A DNA stretch of 64,000 nucleotides from Strigamia acuminata (taxonomy: Eukaryota > Arthropoda > Chilopoda > Geophilomorpha > Linotaeniidae). Below, piece after piece: positions 1 through 11,567 of the stretch (positions are counted from its first letter, which is position 1; every line of letters starts with the position of its first letter). The stretch is taken from positions 14,880,001-14,944,000 of the forward strand of contig OX442316.1 of the NCBI GenBank assembly GCA_949358305.1, in the 5' to 3' direction. The notes beneath the pieces were generated by a model, which worked only from the letters and a program-made list of their open reading frames with translations, had not been told where the DNA came from and did no database searches. Both the position numbers and the translations under genes were made by a program.

Positions 1-974
1 AACGATTCGAAAAAAAATATTCTAAATTTGGTTCCGAAATAAATTCATTTCACTTTCAACAGAATTTTTTATTTCAAATATTTAAAAAATTCGCACAGAA
101 ATATGTTGGTAAAGAACGTGGGATTATTTACCGGAAGTTATCTTGACAGTTTGGATATGATTGAGAGTACAGAGGAAAATAGAAATATTATTATTATTAT
201 TACAAGCAAGATTTTTTTTACGATTAATTTTTAAATTACCAACCGGAAGTGTAAAGATGTTTGTTTTGCTTGCAGCAAAATTGATGATGAAATACGAAAA
301 TACGGGTACAAATAGGTCGACCACCTGCACCTTGTGACACCTGCAGGTTGCGTTAAAAAAGTACATTCACCTGGACTAACCGAATAGAAAAATTAGTGAA
401 TCGTTGATACAAATATTTATTCATCTGTAATTCCTAGTCACGCCATTTTCCCGGCCGTTCCTGCGACTGGTGCTGAAAAGTTACATAAACTCGCATAAAA
501 CTCATCTGCAGGAAATAAAATTGAAATAAATAGCCTACTTTTGCTTTCCTTAAAATTTAATAGGAATTACAGAAATAAACAAAATAAACGTTGGAATTTT
601 TGTTTTATGTCTATTTTTCCACGGCCGGTGAGCACAGCCCGTTTTTTGTCATCAGTCATCGTGATCGGTCATTTACACTCGGTTCAAATAATTACGTAAC
701 CGGTTGACTAGTTAACCTAATGACTGGATATCTAAAAATTAAATAACTGCCGTTAACCCCCATTTTTATAATGGTCGATAGTCTGTCCGTATGTTTTAAC
801 TCTAACTCCTCCGAAACCGGTGGACGGATTTCAAATTTGAAAAGTGCATTCGATACCTCTTGATGCCGAGTTCAGGGCTGGCTACTTTTCAGATTCATAT
901 TAAAATAATTAATCGAATAAAACAGTTTTGGGTCTTGCAGTTACATTTGGTCCAATAATAAATTATGAAATAAT
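1..974. other. Gene-free left flank
   Basis: No exon with family resemblance is visible. The stretch is AT-rich and may be intergenic or an intron of the C1GalT gene whose 3' exons follow. Around 770-900 there is a sequence that reads like part of a dispersed repeat, but only one copy is in the window, so this is a guess. Confidence 0.4.
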
Positions 975-1227
975 TACCCTATTTTACCAATTAAGAGTCG
1001 TCCTCGAATAATAGCCGCGGCTGAGACACCGAGAATACCGTATTTTTGCAAAAGTACGGTATCGTTTCCGTATTTAACCTCAAGAACGATGAACGTACGC
1101 TTCGTTCGTTGCATTAAACAAATGTAACAAACAAAAAACCGAAATTGTAATTGCTGACAAAAATTATAAATGACTGTTTTGCGTTATTTAGAGCTGTTAG
1201 CGACTGTTAATCGATAAAATACGGTAA
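975..1227. mobile_element. Short DNA transposon (MITE family B, copy 1)
   Basis: About 250 bp bounded by inverted ends: the left end reads TTACCCTATTTTACC and the right end is the reverse complement of TTACCGTATTTTATCG. A second copy at 44273-45020 shares the interior, including the segment with AGCCGCGGCTGAGACACC near 1011. No transposase is encoded, so it is non-autonomous. The family name is unknown to me. Confidence 0.6.
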
Positions 1228-1313
1228 TTGATAATTTTGTGTTTAGGCTCTACTTGGTTTGGTTTATTTCTTCTTAAAAACAGACAACCGATAGTACGAG
1301 CATAATAACATAA

Positions 1314-1754
1314 TAGAGAGTTTGCGGGAAGTATTTTTCCCTTTCAGTTAAAGACTATACGGTATAAATATAGTGTAAGGAAAAAATGATAAATTAAGTT
1401 TTTGCGGGCTGCATTTTTCCCTTATCACTACAATATGACCGTCAAATTCGTGCAATAGGTGTCCGGTGATCTGGCATTCAAATTTAAAAGCAGATCCTAC
1501 TTTGGCAAATCCTGACTCGAGTTTCCGCTTGAAATTCGACCTCGAAAAACGTCTCTTTGATCGTCAAAGTGCATAATCCGTCGTGATTCGAATACTTTCG
1601 TGTCTGCAACAAAATAATTGCAATCTGCAATGGGCGGAGCTAACAATATAGTGTTCTCAATTCTGATTGGCTGCGCTATATTTTATTTTAGTGTTGAAAA
1701 CGATATGTTGCTTAACGATATGGCACTAAGATAGTGTATCCCGCAAACTCTCTA
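1314..1754. mobile_element. Short DNA transposon (MITE family A, copy 1)
   Basis: A 441-bp element with terminal inverted repeats beginning TAGAGAGTTTGCGGGA and ending with the reverse complement. The second copy at 44355-44854 has a perfect 30-bp inverted repeat at its ends. The ends are compatible with a TA target-site duplication, as in Tc1/mariner or related families. An internal sequence near 1405 partly repeats the terminal motif. No protein is encoded. Confidence 0.75.
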
Positions 1755-1828
1755 TTATCTCAATTAATTAATTGTATGGAAATCTCGAGACCACGATGCT
1801 TATTTTATTTTATTTTTTAAATCATTAG

Positions 1829-2873
1829 ATGAAGATTTTGTAGCACGCAAATTAGCTCAGAAGGTTCGTGTATTATGTTGGGTGATGACGTCCCCCACGA
1901 ACCACAACTCGAAAGCGAAACACGTGAAAGCAACATGGGGAAAACGATGCAATATTCTCGTTTTCATGAGTTCTGCCGCAGATCCCGCGCTTCCAGCAAT
2001 CGCGCTCAACGTTTCCGAAGGAAGAAATAACTTATGGTCCAAGACGAAGGAAGCATTCCGTTACATTCACAAACATTACGCCAACGACGCCGATTGGTTC
2101 ATGAAAGCGGACGACGACACGTACGTGATTGTTGAAAACCTGCGATACATGTTGTCGTCGTACAATGCATCGCAGCCCATCTATTTCGGCTGCCGGTTCA
2201 AGCCGTACGTCAAGCAGGGCTACATGAGTGGCGGCGCCGGTTACGTATTGAGCAAGGAGGCGATGCTGCGATTCGTCAACGACGCTTTACCTAATAGGAA
2301 GATTTGTCGCCAGGACCACGACGGGGCTGAAGATGTGGAAATGGGGAAATGTTTGGAAAATGTTGGAGTAATTGCCGGTGATTCGAGGGATAAACTCGGT
2401 CGGGGAAGGTTTTTCCCGTTTGTGCCCGAGCATCATTTAATTCCTGGCCATGTTGGGAAGGACTTTTGGTATTGGCATTATATCTACTATCCCAGCAAAG
2501 AGGTATAAATTTGAGTTTTTTGAGCATGTTTTTCCTTTTTCTAGTACACTTGTGAATGGAGTTTGGTGTTGGGGTTGTGTAAATATGAATTCACAACTGT
2601 ATTGGAATTGGTAGTTTTGATTAAAATTTGTAAAATTTTATTCAAATTTTTGTTTTTTGATTTTAGGGAATAGACTGTTGTAGCGACTCGGCCATTTCGT
2701 TTCATTACATTTCGCCAAACATGATGTACGTGATGGAATATTTGATCTACCATTTACGGCCATACGGAATCTCCAGTCATTTGGAACACCTCGAAGACGA
2801 CGAAGAAAACATTATCGAGCGCAATTCCACCAATAATAACTATTTAGATTCAATAAATAAATTAAATTTCTAA
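1829..2873 (+). CDS. C1GalT1: Core-1 beta-1,3-galactosyltransferase (T-synthase), 3' exons
   Basis: Two exons, 1829-2502 and 2667-2873, joined by a 164-bp intron, give about 293 residues ending at TAA 2871-2873. The protein belongs to glycosyltransferase family 31. In the Golgi such enzymes add galactose to GalNAc-Ser/Thr to make core 1 O-glycans. Seen: the [12 protein letters not shown] start of the fold, the metal-binding triad in [27 protein letters not shown], the PFVPEHHLI segment and GIDCCSD followed by SFHY. The exon opens after a splice acceptor at 1827-1828, in frame, so the N-terminal cytoplasmic tail and signal anchor lie on an upstream exon I could not find in the first 1.8 kb or which is outside the window. 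A GalNAc-transferase that makes the substrate of this pathway lies at 11568-14409. Confidence 0.93.
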
Positions 2874-3729
2874 GAAAAAAAAAAATGAGATATAAAAAAA
2901 ATGCCAAGTGACCTTTTTTATCAAGACAGAAAAAGTTAACAGAAAATAAAACAAATTTTGTTATTTTAAAATTCCTAACGTAAACACTTGTGTCATTGCT
3001 GCATCATCTCATGTATTATTGATTTTTACGTTGATTTGTGCCATTTGTCGGACTAGATTGAGAAATGTACTCAAAACTCTTTTCTTTTTCTTTTTTCTTT
3101 TTTTTTTGCAAATTTCATTCGTGAATTGTATAATTTTAAACATTTTTTGTATTTTCTAACAAAAAATGCTTCTAGTCACATTGTACAGATTATTTTTTAA
3201 CGTTAGGAATTAATTGAAGCGGGCATATTGGTCAATTTTTATGTTGTTTTTATAGTGTGCTTAGAATACTAATAAAACAGTTAATATTTTTGATTTGGTT
3301 GAATGTGGTTTCGTGCAAGTCAATAAAAGCTGACGATTTGAATCGGAAATAGTTTGCGTGCGTTGATTCGATGTTTGAACCACTTTAAAGTTTAAGTGGA
3401 GATTGGGGAAGTTGAACTTTTGTTCTCGTGAGGTCAAGGCTGAGTTAAATGGTCACAACACAAACTCAAGTAAGCCTCGTTTTGTTGGTGATGTTCGCGT
3501 GTCAACTCGTCGGTAATAACACATGAGTCCGACTCCTTAAAAGGTAAAGAATAAACATAAAGAAAATAAATTATGGAAAAAAATTGAATTCTTAATTTAT
3601 ATAACCTTTAAATCGCGAGTTTTTTTTTAATTTTATTTTATCTAATTGATGATTTTTTTTTATTTTATTATTTAAAAAAAAAGAGGAAATGTTTGAATAC
3701 TTTGAACTGTGTCGAGACATACAATAACA
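2874..3729. other. 3' UTR / intergenic spacer
   Basis: AT-rich spacer between C1GalT and the serine protease. Candidate poly(A) signals (AATAAA) lie near 2945 and 3270. No ORF with resemblance to a known family is seen. Confidence 0.5.
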
Positions 3730-6216
3730 ATGCAACAACTGGGCTTTACTGCATGTGTAAAAACACTTGTGGTGGTCATTTTATCAGCTGTTATAATCGA
3801 TTGTGACCAGAAAAAAGGTTTAAAAACAATTAAAAATAATGAAAATGATAATAAAATTATATATATTTTTAGTTTGTGGAATAGCAAAAAATCAAACAAC
3901 TGGTCGAATCGTTGGTGGGACCGTTGTAGACATAACATTACACCCATGGCTGGTAATATAAATTAATTTTACATCTTTTCATCAAGTGAATAATTTTCTT
4001 CGTTATTATTCTCATTTTTTGTTGTGTTCTGGGCGTAATCTAAAGGTCATGGTCGTCCAAAATCAAGACTTGCTCTGCGCCGGTGCATTGGTTAATAGCC
4101 ACTTTTTTATCACAGCAGCTCATTGCTTTTCTTCACGGTAAATTTGAAAAAAAATTGAAATAAATATACATTCTATTCAATTTATTCTTCACGTTCCACC
4201 GCTTCAGAACAAAACTTTCAGAACTTCAAGCGCATTTAGGAGTGTCCAGGAACCCACCTCACCTTAATCCAAACCCATACACGACTGTAAACATCAGCAA
4301 AATCAATCAGTAAAACTCCAAAAGTCCCCCAAAAATATCTATAAATAAATCTTTTAACAAATTCCGATTTGTAGGCATCCAAATTACATCGCAGCTAAAT
4401 TGGAAAACGACATATCTGTGGTGCAACTCCAAACTAAGATCAGCTTCAATTCCGCCATTTTTCCTATTTGCTTACCGCCTCCTGACCTTGTTCTGGATGA
4501 GCAAAATGCAGTTTTAGCCGGATGGGGAGACACGACAGAAGGTATACAAAGTCAAAAAACTCATTATTATTCTTTTTATTCATGTTCTTTTATATTTTTT
4601 TTTTAAAGACGGATATCAGAGCGATTCATTGCAAGAAATCGTAATGCCCATAGTGAGTTACGAAGAATGTAATTACGTTCTTCGGCATCCATTTTTAAAA
4701 GAGACCAACATATGCGCGGGCCATCTTGTAGGAGGAAGAGATGCTTGTCAGGTTATTGTTTGATGAAAAGAAAACTGGTTTGTATTTAAATTTAATTCTT
4801 ATTTAACTTTTCTAGGGTGATTCGGGCTCCCCACTCATATGGGCGGCAAACAACACATGGATAGCAGTTGGGCTCGTATCGTGGGGAGAAGGATGTGGCC
4901 GTGTGGGTGTTTACGGTGTTTACACGAGAGTTTCCAGCTACACAAACTGGATCGAGGCAGTTATTGACGCGAATAACTCGAGCAAACAAGTTGATAACAC
5001 TTCAATCGAGATAAAAACCTCGACGGAGAATTCTTCCTTGACGGAGACTTCGTCTAACGCGGTTAATGAAATTCAAACAGTGTTTAATAAAGGGTGTAGC
5101 AAGACAAGAGGTCGGATTATATCCGATTGTGTTTGGAAATTGTAATTGATAATATGTTTTTCATGTTACAGACATTGACTGTAAAAGTATGTCGAGAAAT
5201 TCGAGAATCGTGGGCGGTTCGTTTACTTCGGCTGCTAAATACCCGTGGATGGTAGTGTAAATTTCGGTGGTGGGATTTAATTCTTAATATTTTTAAAAAT
5301 ACCTTCTCAATTTATTAGGCTTATTTATTATCTTTCAGGTAGCCGTCGTTGAGGTTTGCGGGAAAAACTGTTTGAAATTTTTGTGTTGCGGAGTCGCTAT
5401 CGGATGTCGATGGATAATTACAGCGGCTGCTTGCGTAACTAAGTACAATTTTGAGGAAATTCAACGAAATTTGTTCGAATCGAGCGTCTATTAAACCAAT
5501 AATTTCATATTACTAGTGGAAAATTATCCAATTTGCGCATCGTGCATGGGATCGATGATTTGTCCACGTTGGCCGTCGGTTCGAAACAATTGTCAACCAT
5601 CCAGAAATTGATCGTCACGCCCAATAAAGCGAAGCATAATCTCGCCTTGCTCAAAACTGCGGACAGTCTGATGTCCTCCGCTTGCTTGCCGCCTATTTCG
5701 TTGACGGCGGAGACGTTCTCGCAAGGAAAATTAACTGCCGTTGGTTGGGGCAGGACCTCAACAGGTCAAGAAATAATAATAATATTGTCGTTCGATTCTT
5801 CTATTGTGATTAAAACTATAAAATGTTTATTGCAGATGGCAGGGTTAGTTCTGTTCTGAAGGAAGTTGAATTGCCCGTGGTGTCCAATCAGAAGTGCGCA
5901 AGATTTTATCCGGCAGCCACGCACAAAGGGATTTTATGTGCTGGTGGATTTGTGAATGAAAGTATTTGTTATGTAAGAATTTTTTGGAATTAATGAAATT
6001 ATGGAAATTGATTTTTTTTTTTTTTGGATTTCTTTGAAGGGTGATTTTGGTGGACCTCTTTTATGGGTGAATCCAGACGATGGTATGCAGTATGTGGTTG
6101 GTATTGCGTCGTTTGTGTCACCTAGCGGGTGTGGCAAAAGTGGAATTCCTGTTGGGTTTACTCGACTGACTAAATATCTTACTTGGCTAATCAAAGCTGT
6201 GCAAAAGGAGACTTAA
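3730..6216 (+). CDS. Two-domain secreted serine protease: active trypsin-like domain plus dead homologue domain
   Basis: Exons: 3730-3817, 3873-3952, 4046-4137, 4208-4309, 4375-4541, 4609-4751, 4816-5110, 5172-5251, 5339-5442, 5517-5764, 5836-5972, 6040-6216. All phases match. ATG 3730 opens a hydrophobic signal peptide. Domain 1 begins at RIVGG and keeps the triad: His in TAAHC, Asp in ENDIS, Ser in GDSGSP. A Ser/Thr/Asn-rich linker with two cysteines (GCSKTRDIDC) leads into domain 2 (RIVGG again). In domain 2 TAAHC is TAAAC, the Asp position is KHNLALL and GDSGGP is GDFGGP. All three catalytic residues are therefore replaced, as in the serine protease homologues of insect immune cascades. 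The joint between domains depends on a 61-bp intron (5111-5171, GT...AG) that keeps frame. If it is retained, the product stops at 5145 as a single active protease. Substrate and pathway are unknown. Confidence 0.88.
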
Positions 6217-6731
6217 TTTTTGAAGAGATTCAGTATTTTTATGTAGGATGACTAAATTATTATGCACCAATTGACTAATAAAATTCAGGGGCTTGAAAAC
6301 CAATGAGGTGAAAAGATCCTGTGCAAAATAAAAAATTGTGCCAGTATTTATTAAAAACGTGCCGAAAATGATTCAATTTTTCCCAAATTTGTAGATTTTG
6401 AGCAAAAATTGGTCAAAAAATGTTGAAATTTAGCAAAAATGTCCAAAATTCGTCGATATTCAGCCAAAATTTCTCGTAATTAACCAAAAAATTGACCAAA
6501 TTAGTCCAAAAATCTCAAATTTCACCAAAATTTACCCTTCAAAACTCCTCACAATTAATTTATTCTAATAATAATAATGTATTTTCAAATTTTTAAAATT
6601 GTTTGCGTCATCACCTTTTTCTTGACCAAATAAAATCGATTATCAAATTCACTTAAACAATGAATATTTTTTATTCAAAAAGAAAAAAAAATATTTTAAG
6701 TATTTTAATTAAAACCTAATAAAAGCTCGTC
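6217..6731. other. Gene-free spacer with low-complexity CCAAAATTT-like runs
   Basis: Between the protease and the ZBED gene, which are convergent. From about 6360 to 6540 a degenerate CAAAATT/GTCCAAAA motif recurs with no fixed period. Nothing coding is seen. Confidence 0.5.
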
Positions 6732-9387
6732 TTAAAGTCTCCACTCGGATTCCTTAAGCGATTGCAAAAACATAAGTTTCGGTAATTTCCTTCCCTTTAA
6801 CTCGCTCCTTGCTTCGCACCAAGCTCGACCAGCTTTGGTAAACAACCTATTGGCGGGAACCGACGAAGCACAGACAGTTAAATACTTTAAAGCGACCTTG
6901 CTAATCCGGGGATACAACTCCTTAAATCCTTTCCAATATTCGACCGGCTTGTCTCGGAGTGGAATAGACGCTCTCTCGAAGTGATGCTGGACGTCGATCG
7001 GCATGTTAGCGGCTATTTCGGCTTCTTTAATCCTACGATTCGCTTCTGCCACGAGCAAATCGCACAGGTTGACGTTAGATGGCGTTTCCACCGGCGCAAT
7101 ATCGTTTGAGGTAGAATTTGTAGTGGCTGCAAATACTTCCTGCACCAAATCACTCACTGCATCAGCACAAACCATTTGGTTCGAAATACATACTTTTTTA
7201 AATCGTGGGTCTAACAACGACGCTATAGTCAATACTTTTGCCTGTAATTAATAAAATGGATAAATTAATTTTAATTTTTTTTTTTTAAATGAAATATTCA
7301 TTTATTTACTTGTTCAAAACACTCGAATCTTTGGTTCATCTCCGTTTCGAGATATTGACGAAATTCTTTCCCAAGCTGAGTTGTGTATTGACTTTCCTTC
7401 TTCTTCAAACATGTCTTCAAACAGTAGATCAAAGGTACGAGCTTGCTGCCTTCACCGAAGCTTTCTTCGCTTAATTCTTCTACAACCTTTAAAAAGAACT
7501 CCATTATTTAGCCTTTTGTTTACAATTTTAACCTGCAAAAATTTTTTTTTAAAAATTATTTAATTTCAATGGACAAATACGATTGAAATGGCAGAAAAAT
7601 GCAAACAAAATGTGGAAAAGACAATTTTTCACAAAAAATTGTCCAAAAACTCGACAAAAACGACAATTTTTCATTACAAACCAATGCAATTGTCCTTAAA
7701 ACTCGACACAAAGCCAACTTACCTGTATAAAGGGTCTCAAAGCATCCGCAATTTCTCTGATAATCTCAACTTCACTCGGCGTTACCATAACCGGAGCTTG
7801 CGGATACTTGGAAATCACCGCATCCACACCTTTGACCATCAACAAAAATGCATCGACCATATAATACGTGTCAATCCACGAGACGCACACGTCGTCGGTC
7901 ATTTTCAACTTGTTTCCATTGCCGTCCGCATCTTTCAACTCGTTGTACGCCGCTTCGCACTGATCCTTGAAAAACACCACGAGACCCTTAACTTTATTCA
8001 ACAAAAAGGCCAAACCATTCGAGTTCTTAATGGCATTGATCGGAATTTGGTTAACGGTGCTCGCGAAACACTGCAAACGTTTGTCCTCGCCCACGAACAA
8101 ATCGACCGCCTTCGCCACGTTCGCCCCGCTCTGCGAATCCGTCACGACGCCGATTATTTTCTCCTTGTGGATCCCCCACTCGCGACTCATCTGAACCAAG
8201 TCATCGCGCATCGCGTTCACGTCCTCGCCGCGCAGCTCGAACACGCCGATCATAACCGATTGCGCTTCGAAATTCCACATGTAATGCGCCGTGACTGCCC
8301 AATACTCTTGACCGAACGTCGGATTGGTCCACGCTTCGGTAGTTAAGACGAACCAGTCGACCTCCTTGAATCGCGACTTGAGGATGAACGATAGTGTCAA
8401 ATGTTTGACTTCCAATCGCATAACTAGTTCCTTTTTATCAAATAGTTTGAACTGCGGCAAATACTCCTTCATCAATGTTTTATACTTTTCGCATTCGATC
8501 GATTTCAACGGCACGTTGTGCTTGATTAGAAAATGCAACATCACGTCGGGCAGTTTCTGCTGATATAATTCGATTTCTGCAACAAAAATCACAAATATTA
8601 ATATCAATTGTTTATTTAATTCGGGGTTGCACCGATCATTCCGCCAAAAAACCGAAAATGATGTACTTGGCTCGTGATAATGATAAAATTCGAATTCTTT
8701 TGCATTTCTCAATGTAGTTTCACCTTTTTTAGAGTAAATACCGATAATTTTCACCATATAAATTGCATTTCATCGGGTAACTTTAAATTAATCGGTGAAA
8801 ATTGAATAATTTTGGTTAAAATTGCTTTGTTTTATTATTCGGTGTAACCCTTATTGTATTTATTTTGATAATAACCTGACGGTGTTCTATTCGATACTTT
8901 CGTAGTTACTAGCTGTGACGGCGAAGGTAGAACTAATTTCGGTAGAGTGACTATTCTGTTTACATTATTATTAATATTATTGATGTTTAATTTGAGGATT
9001 TTACTAAAAATAGCCGGATCATGTAAACCATTTTGGTCATCCGTTAGTTTTCTTTTACGTGTCGGTTTTAAATTAGAAACGAGCGTCGTAGCGGCCACTA
9101 ATTCACTAATATCACCTAAAAAAATGGACAAATAAACCAACAAACGCAATTAAAAGGAATTTCTTGACGTTTCGAAATCGATTTATACCTGATTTCACTA
9201 TCTCGCATTGTTTGGCCGTGTTTGGCCGTTGGATAGTGGCAAATTCTTGCGGATGACATCGTTTCAAGTGTGCTTTTTGGTTCCTACTGTTGGCACTGTT
9301 TTTGATTTCTTTCAGACAAATTCTGCAGCTGGCGAAATTGCTTTTCAACGGAACAATACAAAAATATTTCTCCACAGTTGTGAGCAT
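6732..9387 (-). CDS. BED zinc finger / hAT transposase-like protein (ZBED type)
   Basis: Exons on the minus strand: 9387-9189, 9115-8876, 8576-7723, 7486-7310, 7241-6732, giving 659 residues with all phases matching and no internal stop. The N-terminus is a BED-type zinc finger (CRIC, then HLKRCH). The centre is an RNase-H-like hAT core: TTEAWTN followed by a VTDSQSG motif. The C-terminus is a hAT dimerisation domain (LYPRISKVALKYL, SSVPANRLFTKAG). Canonical hAT transposases usually read TTDxW and SSxxSER at these places; here they are TTE and ANR. No terminal inverted repeats were found beside it. With five well-spliced exons, an intact frame and altered key residues, a domesticated host gene, probably a nuclear DNA-binding protein, is more likely than a live transposon. 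The start is the first ATG after an in-frame stop. Confidence 0.82.
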
Positions 9388-9908
9388 CTTCTCCGGTCGA
9401 ATATTGTTGATAACTGCTAATAAAGTAGGCTAAACATGTGCTCAATTGGTCAAGCAGCGAGAAGAAAACAAGGGGAGTCGAGTATCGACTCTCGCGATTA
9501 TCGTATCGCGATTGTACACGTTAAAATAAATAAATTACTCCGTATTTGTTACACATCGATATTATTGAAATCAAACTTGGCAGGGGGAATAATCGATTTT
9601 TTTCATATCGTTCATTCGTGCTACGTTCGGCCGATCCGACTTGCTAATTGTTCATCCGCGCCCGACGACGACCGCTTTTTCAATATTACGATCCGATCGC
9701 TCGTACGTTCGCTTTTCATAACAAATTCTTGTTCATATTGTACTGTCGTACTGTTAAGACCAGACAACGGGCGAGAACCAAGAGTCACCAAGAGTTTCAA
9801 CGAGCAGCGCCGCCGAGCGAGTGAATTTGAAACTAGAATGAAAATGGCCTCTCGTTGGCTGTTGGCAAAGTGATTTTAGGTCGAAATACGGTTTTTTACT
9901 CGGTTGCG
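9388..9908. promoter_or_regulatory. Shared divergent promoter region of ZBED gene and TACO1
   Basis: A 521-bp spacer separates the starts of two genes transcribed away from each other. It is less AT-rich than other spacers and contains direct and inverted TATCG/CGATT motifs near 9480-9515. No clear TATA box is seen for either gene. A bidirectional promoter is inferred from layout only. Confidence 0.4.
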
Positions 9909-11128
9909 ATGACTCAGGCACGTTTGTTAAGGAATCTGAGTGTTCTAACGAATCGTTTGGAATGTTGGATGTCACGGACACCCCAAATTGGAGTTGCACA
10001 CGACGCAAATGCAATATTTGTGAGAAATTTGATGCAGGATCGGAACCGGCACCAATTACTCGCTGTAGATAAACCAATTTTAATCAATTCAAAACGCATG
10101 GCAGGACACAATAAATGGTCGAATATTAAACACATTAAAGCGGCGAAGGATAAGGAGAAGTCGATGTTACACAACAGATTTGTACGGTTGATTCGAATGG
10201 CTGTCAAAGGTGGAATTTAATTTAAATGTTTGATGAGATAAATTATTAATTTTTTTTATATCTTTTTTTTTTTTTAAATACAGATGGTGGAAATCAAATT
10301 GATCCGAAAATAAACGGCAAACTAGCTCATGTTTTGTTACAAGCGAAGGAGAGTAGTGTTTCGAAAACGTGCATCGAATCTGCACTCAAAGGCGCATCAG
10401 TAAATTCAAAGATTTTTCGATTTTAAATTAAAAAACCACTAAATAAATTTATTTATTAATTTCAGGTATCAAAAGACAATCTTGCGCCGTACATCTTCGA
10501 AATCAAAGGGCCTGGAAAATGTTTTTTAGTAGTTGAAACTCTCACGGATAATTACGTGAGGACGAAACAACAGGTTAAAGCTTGTCTGAAGAAAACGAGG
10601 TGAAAATTGTGAAAAATAGTGAAAATAGTAAAAAATTGTGTTTAAAAACAGAGAAAATAGTGAATTAAAAAATTATTTTTGATTTTTCTAGCTCGATGTA
10701 CGCTGATGGCGCATCAAAATCCGTTTTCGTGCACAAAGGAGTCATCATAGTCGAAGATAACGGGTCTTTAAACTTAGACAAAGCCGTTGATGATGCGATT
10801 CAAGCTGGCGCTGAAGACGTGCAACAAATTACCACCGAAGACGGAAAAAACGCTTTTCAGGTTGAAAATTAATAAATTTTAACAAATGTTTAACCAATTT
10901 CTAACTTATTTTCATTTGTATTTACAGTTTTTGTCGGATCCGACGCAGTTTTGGACCGTCAGAACGAATTTGCACGAATTAAACTACGCCATCCAATCGT
11001 CATCCGTGCAATACATGCCCGTCATTAAACAACCGTTGACCGACGACGACATCAGCGTTGCTGAGAAACTCTACGATTTGTTGGAAGGATTGCCCGAAGT
11101 AGTGAATATATACGACAACATAGAATAA
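9909..11128 (+). CDS. TACO1: Mitochondrial translational activator TACO1 (YebC/PmpR family)
   Basis: Exons 9909-10209, 10284-10399, 10466-10599, 10692-10860 and 10928-11128 give 306 residues, close to the roughly 300 of animal TACO1. The conserved family start MAGHNKWSNIKHIK follows a presequence of about 60 residues rich in Arg, Leu and Asn, consistent with mitochondrial import. Other family segments seen: KINGKLAHVLLQAKE, DNLAPYIFEIKGPG, SSMYADGASKSVFVHKG and AGAEDVQQ. In animals TACO1 promotes translation of mitochondrial COX1; bacterial relatives are YebC proteins. ATG 9909 is the first in the frame that gives a presequence; an internal ATG directly at MAGHNKWS could also be used. A poly(A) signal candidate AATAAATAAA lies just after the stop near 11153. 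Confidence 0.93.
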
Positions 11129-11567
11129 ATTCGATGCTGACACGTGTTGTAGAATAAATAAAAGTCGATTGCAATTATTTTCAAATAAGATTTCGGTTTT
11201 TATTCCCAGAAATACCGGTAGTTGATTGATTATAAAAATTAACACTGAAATCGTGCAAAAAATAGTGTTTATCAAAAGCATAAGAGAGGAAATTATATGG
11301 CCCTTTATCACAGTTCGAACACAGGCACTTGTGGAGGGAAATATAGACATTTACAACCGCGAATTCCATAATACATTAAAATTTCTCTTTACATTGAGCA
11401 AATTCATTTCCCATCGAACCGCTCTACACATTAAATATTTTTAGTTGGCAGTTACGTGATAAAAAGAGAAATCAGTAATGGCACAACATCAGAATTTGAA
11501 AAAAAGAAAAAAGAAATCAAAAATTCAAAATAATTCAAAAAATGGCGTTTTGTTTTCTGTTTTGCTT

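Noticed and set aside
124-366. 80-codon minus-strand open frame
   Set aside because: Asn-run and AT-rich composition without family likeness; no splice or promoter context.
7505-7722. Apparent frameshift between ZBED exons 3 and 4
   Set aside because: Using the acceptor at 7487-7488 (TTTTTAAAG) restores phase 0 and a normal hAT sequence; the nearer TTTGCAG acceptor would not.
7588-8346. 252-codon plus-strand open frame
   Set aside because: It is antisense to the well-supported third exon of the ZBED gene and has no likeness of its own.
9436-9873. 145-codon open frame in the ZBED-TACO1 spacer
   Set aside because: Lies in the shared promoter region, with no family likeness; the TACO1 frame starts just after it.
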